A stretch of 35,000 nucleotides of DNA from Priapulus caudatus. Taxonomy: Eukaryota; Priapulida; Priapulimorpha; Priapulimorphida; Priapulidae. Location of the stretch: assembly GCF_000485595.1 (NCBI RefSeq), contig NW_014577073.1:804345-839344 (forward strand), given 5' to 3'. A program made the position numbers and the translations under genes. Shown in pieces: positions 22,626 to 31,185 of this stretch; position 1 is the first letter of the stretch, and each line of letters begins with the position of its first letter. The notes under the pieces were generated by a model. The model was not told the DNA's origin, did not search any database, and saw only the letters and a list, made by a program, of their open reading frames with translations.

Positions 22626-23047
22626 ATAGATAGATAGATAGATAGATAGATGGTTTTTAGTGTGTCATATACTGGGTGAAGCATTGTGGCGTTCAGGGAC
22701 TCGGACGGAACGAAATCATTGCCTTATATCAAAGGCTATTTGTTCTCCTTTAATTTGCTGTGACAGCAGTATTAACGTGTATGTGCCATTATGCTCCCAA
22801 CTCTTACATGAACTTTAAATCACCAAATATGTCACTAAGATTACACACAGAGCTAATAATACATGTATTATTAGCTCGATCTTGAGTACGTGCATCTACC
22901 GTTTATACGAGAAAAGAGGACACCGAATATAGGCATGCCTGCATGCATATATAAAATGCACCCACACTTTAAATACGTTTTTCGCACGAAACCAGCAGCA
23001 GCTAGCATCACAAGTACTATATATCTTATCTGCAACGATGCAGCCAT
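11098..23047 (-). CDS. Class C G-protein-coupled receptor, 6 exons (hand-assembled)
   Basis: Plasma-membrane receptor with an extracellular periplasmic-binding-protein-like (Venus flytrap) domain and seven membrane helices. In coding order the exons are 23047-22993, 21141-20935, 15302-15171, 14879-14728, 14262-13255 and 12543-11098. All junctions agree in phase, giving 3,000 bases and 999 residues. Recognition: the lobe-1 start VGGLFPLRRG, then an ACD cysteine and YAL motif; AVDACGG matching the family's DTC region; and a C-terminal 7TM with CRLRAFLLPVAHAACY in TM3, VVWAGWTPCYY in TM6 and FAPKVAILYR after TM7. No cysteine-rich domain lies between the ligand domain and TM1, unlike metabotropic glutamate or calcium-sensing receptors. 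TM6/TM7 fit glutamate, BOSS or GPR158-like groups; the ligand cannot be assigned. The 5' exons lie in a block repeated at 26,741-30,716. The first exon is the weakest part. Confidence 0.82.
12739..13024. repeat. (CGCA)n-(CA)n-(TA)n-(TG)n compound microsatellite in receptor intron 5
   Basis: CA-type repeats at 12,740-12,835 are followed by AT repeats and then TG-type repeats at 12,878-13,024. The CA and TG halves are complementary across the AT centre. Confidence 0.93.
13255..14262 (-). CDS. Class C receptor exon 5: ligand-binding domain
   Basis: Acceptor TTGTTCAG|GCGATC and donor CAATCG|GTATAA; 336 codons, phase 0 at both ends. It starts AIVQLLKSLKVRQITAVFV, matching the helix and strand that follow the first lobe in class C receptors, and includes an Ala-Ile-Val-Ile-Val-Gly-Asp strand. 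The final residues run directly into IGVYNITS of exon 6. A 60-residue Asn/Ser/Thr tract interrupts the second lobe. Confidence 0.87.
13436..13619 (-). repeat. Coding trinucleotide tract giving poly-Asn then Ser/Thr runs
   Basis: In the receptor frame, AAC repeats encode about 18 asparagines (one isoleucine inside). Alternating AGC and ACC repeats then encode blocks of Ser and Thr, ending before SCGGKS. The tract covers about residues 397-458. Confidence 0.93.
14614..14739 (-). repeat. Shared splice-donor module, copy 1 (end of receptor exon 4 and start of intron 4)
   Basis: On the minus strand: GACAAAGTGCAG (last 12 coding bases of exon 4), donor GTGAGTTCG, about 95 bases of intron, then an AT tract. 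The 107-bp core 14,633-14,739 is identical, by my reading, to 24,014-24,120 and 30,610-30,716. Upstream of 14,739 the sequence is ordinary receptor exon. Confidence 0.93.
14728..14879 (-). CDS. Class C receptor exon 4: ligand domain, lobe 1
   Basis: Acceptor TTATTCTAG|GCGTGC and donor GTGCAG|GTGAGT. The first two bases complete a Gly codon, then 50 codons end in FSFDKVQ. It contains GVLSSYVDDVTSDLLDTL and VAYTMTGAAAS, matching the class C block for the strand-helix-strand that precedes the ligand serine. Spacing to exon 5 is about normal for the family, so the terminal D-K-V-Q looks native. Confidence 0.85.
15171..15302 (-). CDS. Class C receptor exon 3: ligand domain, lobe 1
   Basis: Acceptor TTGTTTCAG|GCCTGC and donor TCTTTG|GTGAGT; phase 1 at both ends. 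It encodes LHAVDACGGSGHQLAGLL, equivalent to the family's G-x-x-x-x-D-T-C region, and ends NTTRLFG with an N-glycosylation motif. Confidence 0.83.
15843..16653. repeat. 800-bp CA-rich compound satellite
   Basis: Pure (CA)n runs alternate with (ACAAAC)n hexamers and ACGC-type blocks. Long His/Thr- or Cys/Val-rich open frames on both strands are by-products of the repeat. Confidence 0.95.
17763..17818. repeat. (TC)n microsatellite
   Basis: Near-pure CT dinucleotides with two small interruptions at the 3' side. Confidence 0.9.
20358..20411. mobile_element. Palindromic hairpin element, CAGGAGT family (in R1)
   Basis: It starts CAGGAGTGAATAATAATAG and ends ATTCACTCCTG. It is flanked on both sides by ATAATAT (7 bp). 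The same element recurs at 26,954-27,007 in R2. Confidence 0.72.
20935..21141 (-). CDS. Class C receptor exon 2: start of the ligand-binding domain (R1 copy)
   Basis: Acceptor GATCACAG|GTATGT and donor AGCATTG|GTAAGA; phase 1 at both ends. The donor's single G plus GC of exon 3 restores a Gly codon. It encodes FNVGGLFPLRRG, then GSTACDVV, GVQQ and MMAAVYALRRV, ending HGLSIG. This is the usual order GLFP, Cys, G-x-Q, A-x-x-YAL and G at the start of class C ligand domains. An identical copy lies at 27,531-27,737. Confidence 0.82.
22126..22325. mobile_element. hAT-like MITE half-element, copy C (in R1)
   Basis: It keeps ACTTGGGCTGTTTCAATG, TTTTATTTACTACAG, GTAAATGCCGTTTAAATGC and CGCACGCCACTGTGTA, in the order of the left arm of copy B. 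The other arm is missing. It is duplicated at 28,722-28,921. Confidence 0.75.
22554..22650. repeat. (GTTA)n(GATA)n compound tetranucleotide repeat (R1)
   Basis: About 18 GTTA units pass into about 7 GATA units. The R2 copy (29,150-29,246) has the same length. Confidence 0.95.
22850..22877. repeat. Perfect 28-bp palindrome (R1)
   Basis: The half-site GAGCTAATAATACA is followed by its exact reverse complement. Its sequence matches the right arm of the hairpin element at 23,621-23,692 (TGTATTATTAGCTC). The R2 copy is at 29,446-29,473. Confidence 0.85.
22993..23047 (-). CDS. Candidate signal-peptide exon (exon 1) of the class C receptor (R1 copy)
   Basis: An ATG with G at -3 and G at +4 opens MAASLQIRYIVLVMLAAAG, a plausible signal peptide. 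Ending after GCTG (before GTTTCG) leaves phase 1, which joins in frame to exon 2. The donor GTTTCG is weak, so this exon is inferred from the need for a signal sequence and from frame. Other first exons are possible. A copy lies at 29,589-29,643. Confidence 0.4.
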
Positions 23048-23620
23048 TGCTATCTTCACGAATGCTGGCTATTAGTTCCACTACGGATCACCGGCCCATT
23101 ACATCTCCGCGATTATAAACTAAATCCAAATACATAAACTGGAAATTTTTACACCTGTCACTGGGGCGGCCCACAATATACAGCATGAATGCGGTGCGTG
23201 TGCCTGTTTATCCGTGCTTAGGCTTTATTCTCGGTAATTTTCAACCGTCGTCGCTATCGAACAAAAGCGGAGAGGAACTATATTATGCCCCACAAAGTGA
23301 ACATCCTATAAAAGCCCCTGTCGATGTATACAACAACCTGTGCGTTACTGGTTACCCGGCTTGTATCGGACATGAGCGAGGGAGTGGTTCAACCAAAACG
23401 ATCATCCGTGAAAGCGAAACGGCTATAGTATTTGAATTAATACGCAGAGTCAGATTTAAATTAAATGCTATTGCCATAAAATGACGGGCAAATGCTTTCA
23501 AGCGTTTGCCATATTTGGGTAATCCGTCTGATACCTATATACGTACACATGCACCACCAACTACTATATACTACACCACCACGGCTACCACCATCCATAT
23601 ACCTATCACATACATATTAT

Positions 23621-23692
23621 CAAGAGATAATTATACATTTAGTATTGTCATATAAATATAATAATAATACAGCTATGTATTATTAGCTCTTG
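23621..23692. mobile_element. Palindromic hairpin element, CAAGAG subfamily (in R1)
   Basis: It starts CAAGAGATAATTATACA and ends TGTATTATTAGCTCTTG. Identical 7-bp flanks ATATTAT lie at 23,614-23,620 and 23,693-23,699. The copy in R2 is at 30,217-30,288. Confidence 0.72.
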
Positions 23693-23992
23693 ATATTATT
23701 CGAAGTATCGCCACTACAGATTACTATAGCCTGTATGGAACGTTCCCTGTATAAACATTGAAACGAAATGCGCATAAAAAATGTTCTACTTGACATAATG
23801 ATGAACACACATTTAAAACTGGTTTGGTCTGTAGAACCAGCGAAAAATGACAAATTACTTCCTCACTGCACGATACATCAGCAGCTTGACGAATGAGTGC
23901 AATAATTATATTACAGTGCAGCTTGGGGGGAACCGTATGTAAACTATCCGAATATCGACTTGTATCTTCTTTACTGATATATTATTCTTATA

Positions 23993-24120
23993 ATATATAT
24001 ATATATATATATATACATATACATGTATACATATATATTTATTTATTTATTTACATATGTATGTAATATTACATATTATATCATTAAAACTACAAACAAC
24101 GAACTCACCTGCACTTTGTC
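23993..24120 (-). repeat. Shared splice-donor module, copy 2 (right end of R1)
   Basis: Same 107-bp core as 14,633-14,739. On the minus strand the Helitron helicase frame runs directly into GACAAAGTGCAG|GTGAGT. Confidence 0.93.
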
Positions 24121-24597
24121 TTTGGCCAGAAAAAGGTTGGTAACGAAGGTCTTGCCAGTTCTGCCAGGAGCGTCGAGGAAGAAGAGGCCGCTACATTTCT
24201 CCTCAATGCTTGCGAAGATGGCGTCGTAGGCACGCTGCTGATCCTCCACCAGGCGCATCTCGTTGTCATTGACGTATGTTTCCATTTGGTCTGTGTCATA
24301 GTTGGTCTCTTGCAGGTATTCATATGCGAGTGCGTTGTTGTTGTGCTCTGGCTGTGGCAGGCCGAAGGTGTGGACTCCTTCGCCGCCCATTGCTTGAACT
24401 TGGTTGTCCAGCTGCAGCAGCGCCTCGTTGTACATGGCATCTGTGTAGGTCACTTCTTGTTCAAGATTTTGGCACTGCACTCGGTGATGGATGTCCTCTG
24501 CCGTGCTTTCCTTGTGAGCTTCCCACAGCTTGAGCGGCTCTGCCAGGCTGCAGGTCGTGAGCATGATGGCGAAGAGTTGGCGCAGCTGTCTTGGCTG
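24121..24597 (-). pseudogene. Helitron helicase fragment (5' part of the helicase domain)
   Basis: Minus-strand open frame matching the PIF1-like helicase of Helitron RepHel proteins. In order: QLRQLFAIML, PLKLWEAHKES, EDIHHR, the YNEALLQLDNQV region, ETNYD, NEMRLVEDQQRAYDAI and a Walker A region GLFFLDAPGRTGKTFVTN (usual form APGGTGKT, so one Gly is Arg). It stops after LFLAK, where intact proteins continue towards helicase motifs Ia and II, and passes in frame into the receptor-derived D-K-V-Q and donor. The Rep domain and all later helicase motifs are absent. A CCACAG just upstream could act as an acceptor, which would make the fragment exon-like. Confidence 0.9.
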
Positions 24598-24768
24598 TGG
24601 TAGCCAAAAATAATATTTACCTACAAAAAAGTCGAGTTCCAAAAAAAGGGAAATCTCTTTTTCACTTTTTTTGCATTTTTTGTTGGCCTAAAATGGTCGT
24701 GGCGTCATGCTGATTCAGAATATATATGGTGTTGGGGGTCATCTCTTACGGGTCTTGAGAAGATATAC

Positions 24769-24795
24769 GGACAGACAGACAGACAGACAGACAGA
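24769..24795. repeat. (GACA)n microsatellite
   Basis: About six GACA units. Confidence 0.85.
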
Positions 24796-24820
24796 TCCGG
24801 CCATTTATGTAGGAGATATA

Positions 24821-24969
24821 TATATATTATATACTAATATATTACGTTTGCTACTATTACGTTATGCAATACTTCGATTCTTACGTTAGGCAATTATATA
24901 TATTATATACTAATATTGTACGTTTGCTACTATTACGTTATGCAATACTTCGATTCTTACGTTAGGCAA
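24821..24969. repeat. 76-bp tandem duplication
   Basis: Two near-identical copies of a unit running from an AT tract through CGTTTGCTACTATTACG to CTTACGTTAGGCAA. Confidence 0.9.
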
Positions 24970-26739
24970 ATATATCCATATAAACATATAACTGCATGAA
25001 GGTGCCTTAATGCGTTACCTAATACAACCACTTACCCAATATAATATCAAATGTTTACTTAAACGCGATATAAAATAATGTTCTAGAACCCGACAATTCT
25101 ACGATACCTGTGGAATATAGGCGTTGTCAGTCCACACTTGAACGTAGGCCCGTCATGCGCGCACACGACGACACACGTGGACAGCGATCAGTCGACTAGA
25201 TCTGCTGCAGCATGCATCCGTTTGGCCCGCGCCGTACGGTGTGTAACGCCTGGCTGCTTGCTCGAGTCGAGCATCCTGTAAACAAGCAGTAATCAAGCTA
25301 ACGGCTCATGTGGAACCGCCGACTGCTGCGGGGCAACTACTATATAGCTAGGACGTTTAACTGTTTAGCGGAAAGGGGTGGCGTAACCGTAGCCGTAGAG
25401 CGCTCCGAGGTGAGAGAAACCTCCGGAATTCGGTTACTCACTTGATTGGTATATGGACGAGTTGCTGGTGTTGCTGCCGTTCCGTGGCTGTCATGTGTTA
25501 ATTAGTGTATAAGTTGTATCAATTTTTTTTGCGTGCGCGATTTTTCACGTTTTAATCGAAGAGCAATTTCCGTTCGTTCTTGGGCGCGGAGATCCGAAAT
25601 AATTAACGGACAATTTTCTTAAACATTGTGGTTTTTAATAAATGTGACGTCATTCGGGTAATAACCGATATCGGGGGTTTCTAAAGTAAGGGCGATCACG
25701 TACTATGCTCTCGGAGCAATGGCACCTATCTGTTTTCTTACGTCCATCAAGTCATTAAGGTCACAGTCCGTTTAACCCACCGCGTGACAATTGTCGCACA
25801 TCATTTACATTGACTAAATACGGCACAGAATTCGTAAACACGTCCTAGTTAGATCATGGTGAGCATGCGCCTTCTTAGCAGAACAGAACCATGTGTCGTT
25901 ATTCCTATGCTGGTGTGCGCGAATGTGAAAACATGGACAATACAAAAGAAACAGCGTGCAATTTTAAATCTCGGTTTTCTCTGCAGATGAGTTGCTCATG
26001 CGACTACAAAATCGGAGCTTTGTTAAACATACGATAGACACTACTATCAACATTTTCGATTTTCGGGCGTCCGACGCGGTGTGGATGGTTGGGTACGTAC
26101 GCGCGTGCGTACCAGTGCACGTCCGTCGCTTCCAAGGTGAGATCGCTTTGCCACCGAACTACAGGCGCATTACGGAGGCAAATACGGAGCCGCTTCTAAC
26201 CATCTCAACACCAGAGTTGAGATGATGAGTATGCGTGCGTGGTCGTCACTGCTTCCCGCATCGCTGCCACAGAGCATGCACGGCGCGATGACACCGAGCG
26301 TTTACGGGCGTCCCCGCCCCGCTGCCGTCGTGCACGCACTTCCCCGACACTTACGGCGCTACTTCGCTGAGCAACTGTGACGCTCCGCCTCGCGTGTAAT
26401 GTTTTAAGCCGGAAACGCCGTGTGCGATGTGCCTGCGAAGCCTCGAGGCCCAAGAAATCGCTGGTAGCAGTCTAGGCGGGGAAACTATAGAGTAGGGACA
26501 ACAACCCCGGTGTAGCTGTGAGGCAAAATATTGGACCAGCAAATATCGGACATTATCTAAACGCGCTGTCTGTTTGCCTGCGACTTTGCGGGTGAGAATC
26601 AGTGGGTATAGGCGGCTTACGCGCATTTCTCGCTCGCGCATGCACGCAAGTTCCGGTTTTTGCCGAGGATGATGTTTACACGGGAAATATGCTTGAACTT
26701 TACTTAATAGCATGGTTTATATAATGGATTATAAATAAA

Positions 26740-26740
<1 letters not shown>
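24970..26740. other. Unique spacer between the two repeat blocks
   Basis: No gene recognised. It is mixed-composition sequence without clear repeats apart from the start of the R2 AT tract. Short open frames such as 26351-26713 (minus) match nothing I know. Confidence 0.5.
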
Positions 26741-26770
<30 letters not shown>

Positions 26771-27530
26771 TCTGTGTAATGCCCGTTTTGGTCTCTCCTA
26801 GGCAATTATTATTATTTTATTATTATTCGTGATCTGCGCCAGGGTTGTACGGTAGTGACAGCTAGATTTCTCGCTTCACGTTTAGAATATGAATTAGCTG
26901 CGACCACTGCTCGCCGCGACTTAGCATGAAACCATTATTGCGATATATAATATCAGGAGTGAATAATAATAGATTATTCTATTTTTATATCAGACTATTC
27001 ACTCCTGATAATATAGCATGCGCAGTCAATCCGTGCGAACTTACCCCGGTTGAGCCCGGTTGTGTCCGTATTTGCTCGTATTTGTCGTGTCGGTGCTGCG
27101 ATTTGACGCGCGTCTGGCCCGAGCCTGACCCAGTCTAGTTTGATGTAGGATCAAATTTTGCAGTCTGTTCGGGGTAATAGTGATGACAGTTTGGCAGGGG
27201 GCATTATCAGGATGATACTCGCGCGAGGTTTAGTGTTAAGATGTTGATCCAGTATAGTAGTAAATTCATAATCCTATAATATGTGGGGCATTCTGACAAC
27301 GGTCTCCCGGTGTCGTTGTGTAGGCATAATTGTAAAAAATGTGGGCAGCAAACGGATTGTTTATTAAAAGGAAAATGCAACGCTCGTCATTATGCATTAA
27401 TAATTATATAATCAGTGTTAAAAGTGAAAACGCATTCACCCATATAGCTGGTGTTTGGATGTACTCGGGTCTTATAGCGTTATCAAATCCCTATAGGAAA
27501 AAAATATTAACCATGACTACGCCTTCTTAC

Positions 27531-27737
27531 CAATGCTCAGCCCGTGCTTCTCCCGCACTCTCCTGAGAGCATAGACGGCCGCCATCATCTGCTGCACGCC
27601 CGCAGTACTGACGACATCGCATGCAGTACTTCCATGCGTGCCAGTCTGGTTGCCACGCCGGAGCGGAAAGAGACCGCCGACGTTGAAATCGAACGCGCTG
27701 TCTCGCACCTCAATACTGCTGCTGCTGCACCACATAC
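27531..27737 (-). CDS. Second copy of class C receptor exon 2 (in R2)
   Basis: Identical to 20,935-21,141, including acceptor, donor and phase. It could act as an alternative 5' exon for the receptor, belong to a partial second gene, or be an assembly duplicate. No second copy of exons 3-6 lies downstream within the window; the only downstream exons are those of the gene at 11,098-15,302. Confidence 0.6.
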
Positions 27738-29148
27738 CTGTGATCAAATAACGGGTCTTAACGGATGTGATAGAATAACGGGTCTTAATCTATGTCCTTC
27801 ACCCACGGCAACCTTCACCTGTCCGCGCTTTACCCTCTACGGCACGCAATTACGTCGAAAACACGCGAAGTCAATAGATTATCGAGTAGATGAGAATGAG
27901 CGTCATACATTGTTATCGATCTGTTCATCGATCACGACCCAGTATTAGAAGTTCACCGGGTGACAGAGAGAGCAGCATGGTGTTTTTCATCAGCAAAACG
28001 CTTATAGATTTTTAAAATATATTTATTTATACGTGGCCGCCCGCCTGTAGCGCGGTTAGATCATCGTTTACGGTTAATCGGTGTAATAATTCTACACCGT
28101 CGTTTTGGAAAATGGTAGCGTATTCAATGAGGCGCAAGTCGCCTATATTTCAAACAAAAACGTGAACGCATTATAATTATGTCGGAGACTTATGGTATTC
28201 ATGAATCACATTGTTATTATTTACGCTAAATTATCATTTTTTATGTTATATGATTATAGTTAATGTTGCATTATTATGATGATTTATGTGACATTGTTTA
28301 TACGTATGTTTGCACTCGTATCAGAGGTCTCAATCCTATATCAGAATAATCTAGAGCATATAAATATTATACTCGCTAGGCTCTCCATACATCTCCATGA
28401 TCTAGGGATCTATGTCAGGTTAATGACATAAGTGGATGAAACTACAGTCAGCTAACATTTCATTTGTCGAATAGGATAACATCCGGATGCACAAAAAATG
28501 GCATAAATGTACACACCAGATGCTAGGTGAAGCGGTGATAGGAAGAACAACACAGCGAGACATGCCAGCATCTCTAGCAGTCTCCGGCAGCAATCGCCGT
28601 CGCTCATGTCCCTGTAAATAACCATTAATCGCAGCTTCACGTACGTGCGCAGATGCTATAAGTGCTGCGTGCATGGATGTGGTCGCAGTACATATAACTC
28701 TTATATTCACCAGAGTATCGGGTCCACATTCACTTGGGCTGTTTCAATGATATAATGATGGTGACTTAACAAAAATTGTTTTATTTACTACAGGATTCTT
28801 CGTTTGTGAACTGGTTAACGCCTAATAATTCCAAGTAAATGCCGTTTAAATGCACCTCTGCGACACACAGTCCCACTGCACGCACGCCACTGTGTATAAA
28901 CTCGCAGAAAAGATAGAGATCTATCATTTGGTTGTAAATGGATACAATTTGAGTTGATACACTTTCATTTTATTATTAAGACGAGCCCGAGAGTCTGTTA
29001 TCGGGTCTATGCTTCCAGTGGCTCATTAAAGGAAGGCGACACGTCCGTTGCGAATAACCCCCTCGTAATGATATACCACGAAGCGAAACGTGTCGTCATT
29101 TTCAACTGTTTAGCAACTAACATATGAAATAATCCATCAATAACCAAT

Positions 29149-29221
<73 letters not shown>

Positions 29222-29588
29222 ATAGATAGATAGATAGATAGATAGATGGTTTTTAGTGTGTCATATACTGGGTGAAGCATTGTGGCGTTCAGGGACTCGG
29301 ACGGAACGAAATCATTGCCTTATATCAAAGGCTATTTGTTCTCCTTTAATTTGCTGTGACAGCAGTATTAACGTGTATGTGCCATTATGCTCCCAACTCT
29401 TACATGAACTTTAAATCACCAAATATGTCACTAAGATTACACACAGAGCTAATAATACATGTATTATTAGCTCGATCTTGAGTACGTGCATCTACCGTTT
29501 ATACGAGAAAAGAGGACACCGAATATAGGCATGCCTGCATGCATATATAAAATGCACCCACACTTTAAATACGTTTTTCGCACGAAAC

Positions 29589-29643
29589 CAGCAGCAGCTA
29601 GCATCACAAGTACTATATATCTTATCTGCAACGATGCAGCCAT
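29589..29643 (-). CDS. Second copy of the candidate signal-peptide exon (in R2)
   Basis: Identical to 22,993-23,047, with the same weak donor. Supported only by frame and hydrophobicity. Confidence 0.3.
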
Positions 29644-30588
29644 TGCTATCTTCACGAATGCTGGCTATTAGTTCCACTACGGATCACCGGCCCATTACAT
29701 CTCCGCGATTATAAACTAAATCCAAATACATAAACTGGAAATTTTTACACCTGTCACTGGGGCGGCCCACAATATACAGCATGAATGCGGTGCGTGTGCC
29801 TGTTTATCCGTGCTTAGGCTTTATTCTCGGTAATTTTCAACCGTCGTCGCTATCGAACAAAAGCGGAGAGGAACTATATTATGCCCCACAAAGTGAACAT
29901 CCTATAAAAGCCCCTGTCGATGTATACAACAACCTGTGCGTTACTGGTTACCCGGCTTGTATCGGACATGAGCGAGGGAGTGGTTCAACCAAAACGATCA
30001 TCCGTGAAAGCGAAACGGCTATAGTATTTGAATTAATACGCAGAGTCAGATTTAAATTAAATGCTATTGCCATAAAATGACGGGCAAATGCTTTCAAGCG
30101 TTTGCCATATTTGGGTAATCCGTCTGATACCTATATACGTACACATGCACCACCAACTACTATATACTACACCACCACGGCTACCACCATCCATATACCT
30201 ATCACATACATATTATCAAGAGATAATTATACATTTAGTATTGTCATATAAATATAATAATAATACAGCTATGTATTATTAGCTCTTGATATTATTCGAA
30301 GTATCGCCACTACAGATTACTATAGCCTGTATGGAACGTTCCCTGTATAAACATTGAAACGAAATGCGCATAAAAAATGTTCTACTTGACATAATGATGA
30401 ACACACATTTAAAACTGGTTTGGTCTGTAGAACCAGCGAAAAATGACAAATTACTTCCTCACTGCACGATACATCAGCAGCTTGACGAATGAGTGCAATA
30501 ATTATATTACAGTGCAGCTTGGGGGGAACCGTATGTAAACTATCCGAATATCGACTTGTATCTTCTTTACTGATATATTATTCTTATA

Positions 30589-30716
30589 ATATATATATAT
30601 ATATATATATACATATACATGTATACATATATATTTATTTATTTATTTACATATGTATGTAATATTACATATTATATCATTAAAACTACAAACAACGAAC
30701 TCACCTGCACTTTGTC
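30589..30716 (-). repeat. Shared splice-donor module, copy 3 (right end of R2)
   Basis: Same 107-bp core (30,610-30,716). Upstream on the minus strand it adjoins an unidentified open frame at 30,717-30,791. Confidence 0.93.
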
Positions 30717-30791
30717 GTGGCAGTGCGCCGCTGTTGTTTCGAAGGCCTGGAAGACTGTCTCTTCTGTCCCCTTCCCGTTAGCTACGGTCCT
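30705..30791 (-). CDS. Candidate internal exon of unknown family ending in the shared donor
   Basis: The minus strand has an acceptor-like TTGCTTTACAG|GACC, then an open frame TVANGKGTEETVFQAF followed by ETTAAHCH. It enters D-K-V-Q and the GTGAGT donor in frame. The composition looks protein-like, but I cannot assign a family, and one short frame can be open by chance. Confidence 0.3.
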
Positions 30792-30869
30792 GTAAAGCAA
30801 CGTATGTTGCAAGCCGACAGCAAATATGTGTCATTTAGGATCTATCAATCATCGGTGGGCGTGGTTGAA

Positions 30870-31160
30870 CAAAATCCGATAGGAAAATTTCGCTTCGGTC
30901 GCGCAGCATCCCGCCATTCTTTTGCCCCTATGCTAAAGTAGATGAGCAATGATGACGCACGCGTCGCTCGTCGCATTAGCCACCCAAGACTTTACGGCCG
31001 ATCTTTCCTGCGTAAAAAGACGCGTGCATGCCTGAAGGAGACGTGTATGGCAAAATTTAATCCGAAAATCTCACTTCGGGCGCAGCATCCCGCTGCTCCC
31101 CTGCCCCCTCCCCTGCTATTGCCCTATGGTAATTGAACTATTTTTCGGCCGATCTTACCG
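30870..31160. repeat. Imperfect ~178-bp tandem duplication
   Basis: The two halves share AAATTTCGCTTCGG/AAATCTCACTTCGG, CGCAGCATCCCGC, a CCCCTATG/CCCTATGG block and CGGCCGATCTT in the same order. No coding sense is apparent. Confidence 0.7.
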
Positions 31161-31185
31161 CTTAACAACAAAGGGGGCCGGAGCG

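Larger units (their letters stand above)
20145..24120. repeat. 3,976-bp direct repeat, copy R1 (carries receptor 5' exons)
   Basis: Every stretch I compared is identical to 26,741-30,716 at a constant offset of 6,596. This includes the left AT tract, the (GTTA)n(GATA)n tract and the right AT tract, which have equal lengths in both copies. The left edge is an AT microsatellite starting TTAATATAT. The right edge is CTGCACTTTGTC, after which the copies diverge at one base. No target-site duplication or terminal inverted repeat is visible and no transposase is encoded. Confidence 0.95.
26741..30716. repeat. 3,976-bp direct repeat, copy R2
   Basis: Second copy of 20,145-24,120 with the same internal order: hairpin 26,954, receptor exon copy 27,531, MITE half 28,722, tetranucleotide tract 29,150, palindrome 29,446, signal-peptide candidate 29,589, hairpin 30,217 and donor module 30,610. 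The left flank is ATAAATAAA and the right flank GTGGCAGTGC, both unlike those of R1. Confidence 0.95.

Noticed and set aside
23185-23484. 99-residue plus-strand frame (also at 29,781-30,080)
   Set aside because: No recognisable domain, antisense to the receptor gene, and the second copy is merely the duplication, so it gives no evidence of conservation.
20145-24120. R block as a conventional DNA transposon
   Set aside because: No terminal inverted repeats, target duplication or transposase. It contains host receptor exons and has microsatellite on its left edge. Mobilisation by another route remains possible.
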